From NCBI GenBank assembly GCA_947259195.1, contig CAMYLC010000115.1:62001-126000 (forward strand): a stretch of 64,000 bases of DNA, written 5' to 3'. Positions 1-8,839 of this stretch are shown here, in pieces. Source of the DNA: Thermoanaerobaculia bacterium. GTDB lineage: Bacteria > Acidobacteriota > Thermoanaerobaculia > Multivoradales > JAHEKO01. The notes below the pieces were generated by a model. It made no database searches and had not been told where the DNA came from. It saw only the letters and a list, made by a program, of their open reading frames with translations. A program made the translations under genes and the position numbers. Position 1 is the first letter of the stretch; each line of letters opens with the position of its first letter.

Positions 1-240
1 AGCCTCGGCTCACCCCAGGGACTGGTTGCTGTCGACGGCAATCTCGTGGGCAGTAGCCCAATACGCGGCCAGAAGCTGTCGCCCGGCTCTCATCGACTCG
101 AGCTCTACCCCCTCGAGGGAGCCACGGCACCCCTTGCTATCACCACGCTCGACATTCGAACCAGCGAGGAGACTGTGGTGACCTTCGATCTGACCGGCCG
201 GCAGGAGATCTCGGTTCGCAGTCGCCCCGGACCCAACTGA
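1..240 (+). CDS. C-terminal end of a PEGA-domain-like protein (partial)
   Basis: The frame is open from base 1 to a TGA at 238-240, so this is the last 79 residues of a protein that begins outside the window. The segment reads like a PEGA repeat: a short beta-rich unit with VDGNLVGSSP followed by LSPGSHRLEL, the usual 'value, then pleasant G-x-H turn' pattern of that family, which is found in surface-layer and serine/threonine kinase-linked proteins. A GTG at 46 lies in frame but sits inside the domain, so it is not a convincing start. The TPR-PDZ gene follows 29 bases later on the same strand and may be co-transcribed. Domain identity rests on the pattern only. Confidence 0.6.
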   Translation, partial: SLGSPQGLVAVDGNLVGSSPIRGQKLSPGSHRLELYPLEGATAPLAITTLDIRTSEETVVTFDLTGRQEISVRSRPGPN

Positions 241-269
241 GACGGAAGTACCGAGATCGGGAGACCACA

Positions 270-2003
270 GTGGATCACAAAGCACACTATCCGGCCGCTC
301 TTCTCCTCGCCTGGCTGATCCTCCTTCCGCCGCCGATGGGCGCCGCTCAGCCTACCGACACGGCCGAGGTCGCCAACCTGCATCGCCTGGCGGGCGAGCG
401 CTATGCCGAGGGCGATCTGCAGAGTGCCACTCAGCTGTATCTGGAGATCGCCCAGATGGAGACCGCGGAGGGCGCCCGGGCACAGGCCTTCGTCACAGCC
501 AGCTGGCTCCAGCACCTCCAACAGAAGGATCTGGCGGCGCTCGATTCCTTGACCCAGGCACTGACCATCGATCCGCAGTATCCCTTCGACGCCAGCCATT
601 ACAACCGAGACTTCGAGGTGTTGTATCAGCGGGCCCTCGACGAAGTTGCCAGGAGGCGTCAGAGGCAAGCCGCTCAGAAGGTCCAGGAGGGCCTCGTCGC
701 CATGGAGGCTGAACAGGACTCCGTGGCTCGCCTGCGGTTGCAGGAGGCGCTGGACCTGACTCCCGACAGCGCCGTGGCCGTCTACAATCTCGCCCTATTG
801 GATCTGAGGCAGGGAGCTGAGGAGCAGGCGATGACCGGCCTCGAGCGAGTCGCCGCTCTCACCTTCAACGAAGACTCCACCAGTGCCGCGAGCCTCAGGG
901 CAAAAGCCCAGACCAGCATCGGAATCATCTTCTTCAACCGAAGTGAATGGCAGGATGCAGAGGCCGCTTTTCTCGAGGCGACTCGGGCCTATCCAGAGGA
1001 TGTCCTCGCCTGGAAGAGCCTGGGCCTGGTCCGCCTCGAGCAGGACAACTACCCTGGAGCCGTTCAGGCGCTACAGACAGCTATCAGAATCGAGCCAGAA
1101 GACCCCGGCCTGGCCATGGATCTCGCCAGAGCGTTGATCGACAGCGCCCGCGGGCCGGAGGCGGTGGATCTGCTCACCGCGAGCCTCGAGCAACACTCCC
1201 AAAACGCGGCCCTCTGGTCGAGCCTAGGTCGCGCCCACCGGCAACTGGGATCGCCGGAACAGGCGGCTCTGGCGTTTCAACGGGCGATCGAAGCCGACGC
1301 CGACAACACCGAGGACGAGGCCGCCCCGGCCGCGGTGCAAATCGCCTGGATCCGTTACCAGCAGGGCAGCTACGACGCGGCCATGGAATCGGCTGGCCAG
1401 GCCGTTCGGTGGGATCCGGGTCATGCGGCAGCCTGGCATGTTCTGGGCCTGGCCCAACAGGCGGCAGGTGACCTGGATGCTGCGGCCACAAGCCTCGATC
1501 AAGCGACGAAGCTCGAGCCTACCCGAGCCGATTTCTTCCTCGATCTGGGCCACGTCCTGGTCGCGGACAATGCTCTGCAGCCGGCCGAAACGGCCTTTTC
1601 GAGAGCTCTCAGTCTCGACCCCGAATCTGAAGCCGCCAAGAGGAACCTGGAGATCGTGCGTGGTCGCCTGGTGACCGAGCGAGCCATCGCATCCGGTTCG
1701 AAAGCCGCTCCCCGAGCGCGCAGCAAGCCGATCCCACCCAAGAAGATCGGCCTGCGCTTCGTGGAGCTGAACTACAAGAAGCTGAATCTCCGAGGCGCTC
1801 TCGTCAACGAGGTCAACAAGAAGAGCCCCGCTGCCCGGGCCGGCCTGAGAAAAGGAGACCTCGTTCTTTGGGTCGGTCAGTATGGGCTGATGAGTGACAA
1901 GGACTTCTTCGAGTACCTGAAACGGAGCCCGCCCGGCGAGACCTTGGACCTGCAGTATCTGCGTGACGGCAAGATGTACCAGGCCACTCTGGAACTCCGG
2001 TGA
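270..2003 (+). CDS. Exported TPR-repeat protein with C-terminal PDZ domain
   Basis: The protein has 577 residues. Residues 1-26 look like a signal peptide (a hydrophobic run LLLAWLILLPPP followed by AQ), so it probably acts in the periplasm. Residues about 30-470 are tetratricopeptide repeats with the typical spaced A/G and P residues (for example AWKSLGLVRLEQDNYPGAVQ and AAWHVLGLAQQAAGDLDAA). After a basic, proline-rich linker, residues about 495-577 form a PDZ-like domain with the SPAARAGLRKGDLVLWV core. No protease domain is present, so a scaffolding role for protein-protein contacts is likely; the partner is unknown. The start is GTG at 270. It converges with the batE-like gene, with only 15 bases between the stops. 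Confidence 0.8.
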   Translation: MDHKAHYPAALLLAWLILLPPPMGAAQPTDTAEVANLHRLAGERYAEGDLQSATQLYLEIAQMETAEGARAQAFVTASWLQHLQQKDLAALDSLTQALTIDPQYPFDASHYNRDFEVLYQRALDEVARRRQRQAAQKVQEGLVAMEAEQDSVARLRLQEALDLTPDSAVAVYNLALLDLRQGAEEQAMTGLERVAALTFNEDSTSAASLRAKAQTSIGIIFFNRSEWQDAEAAFLEATRAYPEDVLAWKSLGLVRLEQDNYPGAVQALQTAIRIEPEDPGLAMDLARALIDSARGPEAVDLLTASLEQHSQNAALWSSLGRAHRQLGSPEQAALAFQRAIEADADNTEDEAAPAAVQIAWIRYQQGSYDAAMESAGQAVRWDPGHAAAWHVLGLAQQAAGDLDAAATSLDQATKLEPTRADFFLDLGHVLVADNALQPAETAFSRALSLDPESEAAKRNLEIVRGRLVTERAIASGSKAAPRARSKPIPPKKIGLRFVELNYKKLNLRGALVNEVNKKSPAARAGLRKGDLVLWVGQYGLMSDKDFFEYLKRSPPGETLDLQYLRDGKMYQATLELR

Positions 2004-2018
2004 GCCGACTAGGTCGGG

Positions 2019-2894
2019 CTAGCGGTACACCAGCTCGATCCATTCCTCGGCAATCCAGCCCTGCTGCCCATCCGGTAGGCTGACCCGCATCCAGCCCGGC
2101 CGCTGGTCCTGCACCCGAACCTCGGTGCCGGCATGCAGATTGAACCGAACTACCGAGCCTTCCTCCGGTGCCGTGTGAGCGCTCAACTCCTGTGGCACGA
2201 CGACCGCCACCGGTCGGTCCAGGAATCGGTGAACGAGCAGTGAGGTCGCCAGAGTGAACAGCAGGACGAGGAGCAGCAAAGAAGTCCATCGGATGAGCTC
2301 CCGATTCGGCCAGACTAGACCGAGGCCGAGCACCGCCCAGAAAATGAGATTGACGGCTAGCAACCCGATGGCGAGCTCTCTATGGCTGAGGCGAAAGTGC
2401 CAGAAGAAGAGTGTCGAGAGAACCTCCGAGGGCTCTGGAGGAGCGATGGCATCCTTGGTACTCTGGCGAGCGAAGTCGAGATTCGCCCGGACATCCTCAT
2501 CTCGGGGACTCGCTGCCCGACTTCTCAAATAGGAAGCGATCGCTCGACCGAGCTCGCCGTTGCGCAACAGGGCGTTACCCAGGTTGAACTGGATCCTGCC
2601 GTCATCGAAGCCCTCCCTCACCAGCCGCTGATAGCCAGCCGCTGCTTTCGCGTAGGCACCTTCCTCATAGGCAGCATTCGCTTTCAGGAAGATCTCCGCC
2701 GCCAAGGCTGGATGGAGCTCACCGTGCAATTCGACCGAGGGTAGCTCGGCTACGATTTCTTCCAGCGGGGGCCGCGACTCTGAGAGCTCGGTGTGGACCT
2801 CTTCCGCGGTGACCACCTGACTTGCTTGCAGCCCGTGGGAATGCAGGGCCAGCACGACCCATCCGACCAGGCTCGAAATCCGCCACCGGCTCAT
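2019..2894 (-). CDS. BatE-like TPR and SH3 protein
   Basis: The protein has 291 residues: a signal peptide (about 1-24), TPR repeats (about 65-145, with FLKANAAYEEGAYAKAA and IQFNLGNALLRNGELGRAI), two transmembrane segments (about 170-220) and a C-terminal bacterial SH3 domain (about 228-290) ending in GQQGWIAEEWIELVYR. This order of TPR, membrane anchor and SH3 is that of BatE in the Bacteroides aerotolerance locus. SH3 domains of this type often bind peptidoglycan or protein ligands. It is the last gene of the long minus-strand cluster; its ATG overlaps the TGA of batD (ATGA), which suggests coupled translation. Function in the Bat family is still poorly defined. Confidence 0.8.
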   Translation of the reverse strand: MSRWRISSLVGWVVLALHSHGLQASQVVTAEEVHTELSESRPPLEEIVAELPSVELHGELHPALAAEIFLKANAAYEEGAYAKAAAGYQRLVREGFDDGRIQFNLGNALLRNGELGRAIASYLRSRAASPRDEDVRANLDFARQSTKDAIAPPEPSEVLSTLFFWHFRLSHRELAIGLLAVNLIFWAVLGLGLVWPNRELIRWTSLLLLVLLFTLATSLLVHRFLDRPVAVVVPQELSAHTAPEEGSVVRFNLHAGTEVRVQDQRPGWMRVSLPDGQQGWIAEEWIELVYR

Positions 2895-4651
2895 TTCTTG
2901 AGCTCTCCTTCCAGCCGCTTCAGGAGGGCGGAGGCTTGCTGAATCAGATTGCCGTCCTCCAGGGAAGCAGCCCCGAATTGGGCTGCCTCCAATCGCTCCA
3001 GGAGATCGAGGGTCTCACCCGAAAGGGCCTCGCTGACTCCATGACCCTTGAGCATGTCGTCCAGCTCGGCGGGTGTCAGTGCGGCTCCTTCCAGGCCCAG
3101 CTTGTCTCCTATGTACTCTCGCAAGCACAACGATGTCGACTGCCCCAGTTGCCCCGGATCGGAGTCCGACCCGGCAAGCTGTTGGAGCTGCTTGCGGGCT
3201 CGGCGGAATGCCACCCGATGGCGCTGGAAGGCCACGTCGTGCTCCAACCTCCAGCGATGCCGCTGAACGGACCGAGCCGACAGGTAGAGGCCGATAGGAA
3301 GGACCAGTGCCAGCAGAAAGAGCAGCGTCGATCTGCTGGGATTGGAGCGCCTCGAGACCGCGTCCAACTCGCCGTAGATGGGAAGAATGTCATCGGCCAG
3401 AATGCGCACCGCCACCTTGCCGGTGGTGGGAGCTATGAACTCCGTCAGGTGGAGGTCTTCAGAGCCCTCCGCCGGTGCGACGAACAACGGGATCTCGGCA
3501 GTAGCGGCCGCCTTGAAGGTGGCCGTCTCGGGATCGAAATAGTGGACCGATACAGGAGGGATGGTCCAGTTCCCAGGCTCCAGCGGTACCAGCGCCTTGC
3601 TGAACGAGCGAAAGCCGGAGAGCGAGCGTCCGTTGCGATTGACCGACCGCTCCGGCTGGTCGCCATAGACCTTGAAAGCGGGCAGATCTGCGAGCTCGGG
3701 CTCACCGATCAGCTGCACGTTTCCGTTGCCGCTCACTGTCAAGCGAAGGGTCGCCGATTCTCCAACCTTCAGTTGCTGTTTGCTCATCGAGGCGTCGATG
3801 GTGAAGCTTCCCACCAAGCCTGAGAATCCGTCCGGCGGTGGCGGCAGGGGCCGCACTTCGATCTCGATCCGTGCGCTGCGCAGCACCTTGGTCGCCGTCG
3901 AGGAGGAGCCGAAGAAGTCATCCATCAAGCTCCTACTGCGGCGCGAGTTGCGAACCAGCACCTCGCAAGTCAGACGCGAGGCAGGGATGACCAGCGAACC
4001 GACCTCCTGGGGGAACAGCGCCTTTCGGATCTCGCTGACCAGGTACTCCACGCCGTTGACCGCCGTCTGGTATTCGCGCACCTCACCCAGGTCCTCCACC
4101 AGAAAGCCCTGAAACTCCTGGGGCTCGAGGCGGGCATCGCCGATTCGCACCCGCCGGTAGAAGCGCCAAATGTAGATCACTTCCTGGCCAACAAACGGAT
4201 TGGTCGTGGAAACACGCGACGTGATGAAGAGATCGCGCTGCTGTTGCGGCTGGGCCGAGGCCTCCAGGATGCTTACCTGGAAGGGCTGGCTGGCCAGAAT
4301 CTCGCCATCGACCTCGGCGGTCACCGGACCGATCTGAATGACGCCGGTAGCCTTCGGGACCAACAGGTAGTTGTAGGTGACGCTGGAGCTCATGCGGCCA
4401 TTGATGAATCTCATCTGGGTCGACTGACCGCGCGGGTAGACTTCGAACTGCGGGATCTCCGGCAGGACCGGCTCTGCACCTCTGGAGCCCTCGATGACGA
4501 CCGTCAGCAGGAGCTGGTCCTCGACCGTCGCCTCGGGGCGGTCGATCGTCGCGATGACTTCTGCCGCCGACAGCCATGATGCCAGCCCGAAGCCGGCAAG
4601 ACAGGCCAGGGCGAAGCAATGCAACCGGAGCCGAGATCCTTCCCGCCTCAC
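2891..4651 (-). CDS. BatD-like oxygen-tolerance family membrane protein
   Basis: The protein has 586 residues. An N-terminal signal sequence is followed by a large periplasmic beta-sandwich part (about 30-430) that begins with ATIDRPEATVEDQLLLTVVI, a typical BatD opening, and repeats the same fold at about 290-400 (GESATLRLTVSGNGNVQLI). One transmembrane helix (about 441-460, LLFLLALVLPIGLYLSA) leads to a cytoplasmic helical tail of about 125 residues. The gene uses GTG at 4651, overlapping the batC stop (GTGA). It sits between batC and batE in the expected BatABCDE order, which supports the assignment. Its role is taken to be assembly with the VWA proteins BatA and BatB; no enzyme motif is visible. 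Confidence 0.85.
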   Translation of the reverse strand: MRREGSRLRLHCFALACLAGFGLASWLSAAEVIATIDRPEATVEDQLLLTVVIEGSRGAEPVLPEIPQFEVYPRGQSTQMRFINGRMSSSVTYNYLLVPKATGVIQIGPVTAEVDGEILASQPFQVSILEASAQPQQQRDLFITSRVSTTNPFVGQEVIYIWRFYRRVRIGDARLEPQEFQGFLVEDLGEVREYQTAVNGVEYLVSEIRKALFPQEVGSLVIPASRLTCEVLVRNSRRSRSLMDDFFGSSSTATKVLRSARIEIEVRPLPPPPDGFSGLVGSFTIDASMSKQQLKVGESATLRLTVSGNGNVQLIGEPELADLPAFKVYGDQPERSVNRNGRSLSGFRSFSKALVPLEPGNWTIPPVSVHYFDPETATFKAAATAEIPLFVAPAEGSEDLHLTEFIAPTTGKVAVRILADDILPIYGELDAVSRRSNPSRSTLLFLLALVLPIGLYLSARSVQRHRWRLEHDVAFQRHRVAFRRARKQLQQLAGSDSDPGQLGQSTSLCLREYIGDKLGLEGAALTPAELDDMLKGHGVSEALSGETLDLLERLEAAQFGAASLEDGNLIQQASALLKRLEGELKK

Positions 4652-5685
4652 CAGTCCTTGTCTCCTTTCGCCCGCCGCCCCCGCCCGGGATGTTGTCGGG
4701 TCGGACGCCCCTCCTGGAGGGCCTGGAGATATCGCTCCGCTTCCTCGGGGGTCAGTCCTTCGAGCGACTCCGGCTCGGTCGAGCCCGCATCACCGCCCTG
4801 TCCCTCCTGGCTGTCGGGAACCCCGTCACCATCGGTGTCCATTCGATTGGGATCCGTCTCTTCAGGATCCACTCGCCCATTGCGATTCAGATCTTCGGCC
4901 CCGTCAGGCAGACCATCATCGTCGCTGTCGGCATCATCAGGGTCCGTAGGATTATCGGCACCCTGTTCGAGCTCGTCGGACAGGCCATCCTGGTCGCTGT
5001 CCTGGGCGTCCTGAGGCTGTTGTTCCTGCTGCTCTTCCTGCTCTCCTTGCTGGCCCTCCTCACTCTCCGGCTGAGCTTCCTGCTCTTCCTGACCCGAATC
5101 CTGTCCCTCGCCCTGCCGCTCGTTCTGCTGCTCTTCACCCTGCTGCTGCTCCTCCTGCTCCTGCTGCCGTTTCTGGGCCTCCTCGTGTCGACGCCGAATC
5201 TCATCGCGAACGAACTCGAGATTGAACTTGGCGTCCTCATCATCAGGATTGATATCCAGCGCGGCCTTGTAGAGCTCGACGGCTTCCTGCAGCCGCCCCT
5301 GTCGAAACGCCGAATTTCCCAAGTTGTAGAGCGCCTGTCCTCGGACACTCGGATCCTGCGCCATGGCCGCCTTGGTAAAGGTCCGATCGGCCTCCGTGAA
5401 GTTCCGCATCTGATAGTGGGCGCTGCCGACGTTGAGAGCTACCTCGGGATCATCGGGACGCTCTACCTGCAGATCGATGAAGCCCTGCAGAGCGTCATTG
5501 AAAAGCCCTGCCTCGTAGGCCTCGTAGGGACTGGCAGGACTTCGCTTCTTCTCCGTCTCTCGGTTCTCGGGGCCCGACGACTCCGACTGCGCACCCTCGG
5601 CCACTGGCGGAGGGACCTGTCCATGGAGGCCAGACCAGCCGGCGAAGACGGCGAAGACCCAAAGCCAGCTCGACTTGCTAGACAT
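4648..5685 (-). CDS. BatC-like TPR protein with Gln/Glu-rich linker and calcium-type Asp repeats
   Basis: The protein has 345 residues. It has a signal peptide (about 1-22) and then TPR repeats (about 52-165, with ALYNLGNSAFRQGRLQEAVE), as in BatC. Next comes a low-complexity stretch of about 65 residues, almost all Q, E, G and S (about 168-235). Residues about 236-315 hold repeated D-x-D-x-D-G-L/V motifs (DSDQDGLSDE, DADSDDDGLPDGAED, DTDGDGVPDSQEG) of the thrombospondin type 3 / calcium-loop kind. The tail has one short basic stretch. Plain BatC proteins usually lack the Asp repeats, so a calcium-binding addition is likely. Its end overlaps nothing essential in batD beyond the GTGA junction; its start overlaps batB by 8 bases. 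Confidence 0.82.
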   Translation of the reverse strand: MSSKSSWLWVFAVFAGWSGLHGQVPPPVAEGAQSESSGPENRETEKKRSPASPYEAYEAGLFNDALQGFIDLQVERPDDPEVALNVGSAHYQMRNFTEADRTFTKAAMAQDPSVRGQALYNLGNSAFRQGRLQEAVELYKAALDINPDDEDAKFNLEFVRDEIRRRHEEAQKRQQEQEEQQQGEEQQNERQGEGQDSGQEEQEAQPESEEGQQGEQEEQQEQQPQDAQDSDQDGLSDELEQGADNPTDPDDADSDDDGLPDGAEDLNRNGRVDPEETDPNRMDTDGDGVPDSQEGQGGDAGSTEPESLEGLTPEEAERYLQALQEGRPTRQHPGRGRRAKGDKDW

Positions 5686-6760
5686 GGCCCTCTCCTCGCC
5701 GCCGACGCGGTGAGATCAAGGGTTCCAACGTCAGGCAGAAGAGGGCTATAGCGACCAGCCACTGGTAGCGCTCTTCCCATCGCTGTCGCCGTTTGGAGCC
5801 CAACTCCTGATCCTCCAGAACCGCCTTGATGCCCTGAGAGTAGATCTGCTCGAGGTCCACGTCGCCTGTCACCGATCGTACATAGCGACCGCCCGTCTCG
5901 AGAGCGATCTTCTGCAGGGTCGTCTCATCCAACCGACTGAGGATGATCTCGCCGCGGCGGTTCTTGCGAAAACCGCCTCCTGGTGCTGGAATCGGGGCCC
6001 CTTCGTCGCGACCAATGCCGATCGTGAAGATCCGCACTCCAGCCACCTTCGCCTCCTGGGCGGCCCTCACAGCCTGGCCGCTGTGGTCTTCGCCGTCGGT
6101 GATCAGCACAACTGCCTGGGAGGTGCTACCGGCGCCTTCGAAAGCCCGTAGCGACACTCGGATCGCTTCCGCCAGGTCCGTTCCCTTGACCGGAATGAGG
6201 TCGGTATCCAGGGTGTCGAGAAAAATCGTCGCCGCCCCATAGTCCAGCGTCAGCGGGCACTCGAGAAAGGCGGTCCCGGCAAAGGCCACCAACCCGAGCC
6301 GGTCTCCCTGAAGCAGGTCGAGCAGATCGGCAATCTCACGCTTGGCGCGCTCGAGGCGGCTGAGCCGGCCGGCGCTCTCTGCGTCTTCGACCAGCATGCT
6401 GTCGGATACGTCCAGTGCAACGACGATGTCGACCCCTTCTCGGGTGACCTCCTCCCAGACGAAGCCGTATTTCAACTCGGCGAGCGCCAGGACGGTAGCA
6501 GCCAGACCCAGAACGACGAGGAACGCCTTGAGGTACTGACGAGGCCGACTGACACCGGCAGTCAGCCGGGCCAGGAGCTGGGGCGATGCGAAGCGCCTGA
6601 GGAGCAGTGTGCTCGAGCGAAAAGTGAACACATAGAAGGCCACCGCGAGTGGGACGAGCCACAGGAGCCACAACGAGCTCGGACTGCCGACTCGAACGTC
6701 CTGACACCCCACGGTCGCGAGGACCAACGGCAGCAACGGCAAATGGGAACGAGGTCTCAT
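5678..6760 (-). CDS. BatB-like von Willebrand A membrane protein
   Basis: The protein has 360 residues. Two hydrophobic segments near the N-terminus (about 28-50 and 80-98) precede a VWA domain (about 108-300) with an intact metal-ion-dependent adhesion site: DVSDS at about 116, a threonine in the KGTDLAEAI segment, and the later ITDGEDHS. A last transmembrane segment lies near the C-terminus (about 335-352). This is the membrane-anchored VWA layout of BatA/BatB. The stop of batC overlaps the start region of this gene by 8 bases and batA lies 4 bases upstream, so all are probably one transcript. A substrate of the upstream MoxR ATPase is plausible from family precedent. Confidence 0.87.
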   Translation of the reverse strand: MRPRSHLPLLPLVLATVGCQDVRVGSPSSLWLLWLVPLAVAFYVFTFRSSTLLLRRFASPQLLARLTAGVSRPRQYLKAFLVVLGLAATVLALAELKYGFVWEEVTREGVDIVVALDVSDSMLVEDAESAGRLSRLERAKREIADLLDLLQGDRLGLVAFAGTAFLECPLTLDYGAATIFLDTLDTDLIPVKGTDLAEAIRVSLRAFEGAGSTSQAVVLITDGEDHSGQAVRAAQEAKVAGVRIFTIGIGRDEGAPIPAPGGGFRKNRRGEIILSRLDETTLQKIALETGGRYVRSVTGDVDLEQIYSQGIKAVLEDQELGSKRRQRWEERYQWLVAIALFCLTLEPLISPRRRRGEGHV

Positions 6761-6764
6761 GGTC

Positions 6765-7799
6765 TCAGGGCAGCTTCCTATAACGGGTTCCCAGCAGCGC
6801 GACTTCCAGCAGGAGAAGAGCCAGAGCGGGGATCAGAAACCGACGATACTGCTCGTTGTACTCCATGTAGGAGCTCGTCTTGATCTCCGTCTTCTCCATC
6901 TCGTCGATCTCCTCGTAGATCGACTCGAGAGCGCCGGTGTCTTCGGCCCGGAAGTACCGACCCCCGGTTCGTTCGGCGATATCGCCCAGGGTCTTCTCGT
7001 CGATCTCGACGCTCTCGTAGACCACCTGCTTGCCGAACAGGGAGTCCACCACGAACGGTGCTTTGCCCCGGGTCCCGGCCCCGATGGTGTAAACCTTGAT
7101 GCCGAAAGTCTCAGCGATCTCAGCTGCCTTCTCCGGACTCAGAGCTCCCGCGTTGCTGCGCCCGTCGGTGAGCAGGATGATCACCTTGGACTCGGCCTGG
7201 GAGTCCCGCAGGCGTTTCACGGCGGTGCCCAGAGCGGAACCGATGGCGGTAGCGTCACCAGCCATCCCGATCTCGATACCCTCCAGGAAGGTGGCCACAA
7301 TTCCGTGATCCAGGGTGAGGGGACACTGCGTGAAGGCCTCGTTGCCGAAAACCACCAGGGCGACCTGGTCATTCGTCCGCCCCTGGACGAACTCCTCGAC
7401 GACCTCCTTGGCCACCTGCAAGCGATTTCGCCGCCTGTTGATCGGCCGATCCGCATCCAGATCGAGCGCCTGCATGCTCCCCGAAGTATCGAGCACCAGG
7501 ACAATATCGATGCCCTCGGTGCGGACCTGGGTCTGCTTGCGACCGGTCTGCGGTCGGGCCATGGCGAGAACCAGCAAGGCGATGGTGAGAATCCTGAATC
7601 CCTGCACCAAGCGGCGGATGACGATCCGGCGCGAGGCTTTCAAACGCTTCAGGGTATCGATGTTGGAGTACCGCACAGCGGCTTGTCTACCCCGCCGACG
7701 GGCCAGCCACGGCAAGACCCACCAGGCTGCGACCCAGAGGACAAACAGCGGCACCAGGACCCAAAGGAGCCACCGGTCGGCAAAGTACAGCTCTGTCAT
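6765..7799 (-). CDS. BatA-like von Willebrand A membrane protein
   Basis: The protein has 344 residues. Two N-terminal hydrophobic segments (about 9-32 and 64-80) flank a short cytoplasmic loop, followed by a VWA domain (about 95-300). The metal site is intact: DTSGS at about 104, a threonine region near DATAIGSALGTAV, and LLTDGRSNAG. A closing transmembrane helix lies at about 318-336 (FLIPALALLLLEVALLG). The insert DLDADRPINRRRNRLQVAKE after the first motif is typical of BatA. Its ATG overlaps the stop of the BatD-like lipoprotein gene (ATGA). BatA and BatB adjacency is the hallmark of this locus. Confidence 0.88.
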   Translation of the reverse strand: MTELYFADRWLLWVLVPLFVLWVAAWWVLPWLARRRGRQAAVRYSNIDTLKRLKASRRIVIRRLVQGFRILTIALLVLAMARPQTGRKQTQVRTEGIDIVLVLDTSGSMQALDLDADRPINRRRNRLQVAKEVVEEFVQGRTNDQVALVVFGNEAFTQCPLTLDHGIVATFLEGIEIGMAGDATAIGSALGTAVKRLRDSQAESKVIILLTDGRSNAGALSPEKAAEIAETFGIKVYTIGAGTRGKAPFVVDSLFGKQVVYESVEIDEKTLGDIAERTGGRYFRAEDTGALESIYEEIDEMEKTEIKTSSYMEYNEQYRRFLIPALALLLLEVALLGTRYRKLP

Positions 7800-8839
7800 G
7801 CCGCTTCCTCCAGCGGCTCGTCCGGCTCACGGGTCGCCTCGACGAAGCTCAGAGCCTGTTCGTAGGTACTCTCGATATCCTGATGATTCGGGTCCTGATG
7901 GGCGAACTTGACCTGATCGGTCTGCAGCAGGAACTGCTGCAGCTGCCCACCAGGGCCTTCCCCGGGACCCTCTCCCAGTTCCAGCCAATCGAGAATCTCC
8001 TCCGTCGTCAGGTCGGTGGCATTGAACTCGAACCGGCTCTCCACGTAGATTCGTACCGTCTCTGAGATCTGAAAGTAGAAGCGACGCACCGCTTGCGGAT
8101 CGTCGAAATCCGTATGCCGCAATTCGGCCAGGGCTTCGAAGGCGATCTCATAGGCGGGTCTCGGTGGCACCTGCGACCTACGACGCCGCCAGCGGCGCAC
8201 CCACCAGCCGACCGCCAGCGCCACGGCGAATGCGAGCAGGGCTCCCAAGACGATCCAAAGCCAGGGGGCTCGAGGTCGGACTTCACGCAGCGGCTTGAGA
8301 TCCCGGATGTCCTCTGCCTGCCCTGCCGACGGCAGGACCGATTCCACTTCCACGAAGATCTCGGAGGTGCTGACTTCGCTCCACGGCTCCGTCACGTTGC
8401 CCTGCGCGCCCTCTGCCTGCGATTCGCTCGATAGGCCTGGTCTGTAGGACACGGTGATCGGTGGCAGGACGTACGAGCCCACCAGATCTGCTCGCAGCTG
8501 GTAATACCTGCCTTCGACAACCCGACCCCGGTTCTCTTCCGGTTTCTCGCGCCCGATGTCGACGATGCGGAAACCGGCGATCTCGGATCCCGGCTCCGGG
8601 ATCAAGACCTCCCAGGCCGGATCGTAGTCGACTGTCACCCGAAAGGTAATGAGATCGCCGGTGGTCGCCACGGCTCGATCCACGGCTGCCCGCACCTCGA
8701 CCGGTGCCCTCGATGCCTCATCTGGGACGACCTCGGCCGTTGGCGCACAACCTGGCAGGAGAACGAGGGCGGCCAGCAGCGCGCCGCACCTGGCGGCTCC
8801 CAGCGGCCAATCCATCCAGCTCTCGATCCTAGGGCTCAC
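7796..8839 (-). CDS. BatD-like lipoprotein with cytoplasmic DUF4381-like tail
   Basis: The protein has 347 residues from a GTG at 8839; an ATG at 8815 is also possible and would give a more standard signal peptide. A lipobox LLPGC predicts lipid attachment. Residues about 45-170 form an Ig-like domain that opens like BatD (AVATTGDLITFRVTVDYDP). A transmembrane helix (about 190-212) with a strongly basic flank RRWRRRRS leads to a cytoplasmic helical domain with FYFQISETVRIYVESRFEF, which matches the C-terminal part of proteins found between DUF58 and BatA genes. So this cluster holds more than one BatD-like protein. The start overlaps the preceding gene's stop. No catalytic motif is seen. Confidence 0.72.
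   Translation of the reverse strand: MSPRIESWMDWPLGAARCGALLAALVLLPGCAPTAEVVPDEASRAPVEVRAAVDRAVATTGDLITFRVTVDYDPAWEVLIPEPGSEIAGFRIVDIGREKPEENRGRVVEGRYYQLRADLVGSYVLPPITVSYRPGLSSESQAEGAQGNVTEPWSEVSTSEIFVEVESVLPSAGQAEDIRDLKPLREVRPRAPWLWIVLGALLAFAVALAVGWWVRRWRRRRSQVPPRPAYEIAFEALAELRHTDFDDPQAVRRFYFQISETVRIYVESRFEFNATDLTTEEILDWLELGEGPGEGPGGQLQQFLLQTDQVKFAHQDPNHQDIESTYEQALSFVEATREPDEPLEEAA

Noticed and set aside
2822..3823. Plus-strand open frame of 333 codons
   Set aside because: It lies opposite batD, which has a clear family match and overlapping operon starts; the plus-strand product shows no domain and arises from GC-rich codon bias.
4576..5751. Long plus-strand open frame of about 390 codons opposite batC and its neighbours
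   Set aside because: It is the antisense of the Gln/Glu-rich and Asp-rich part of batC, giving a leucine-rich low-complexity product with no family pattern; batC itself has TPR motifs and fits the operon.
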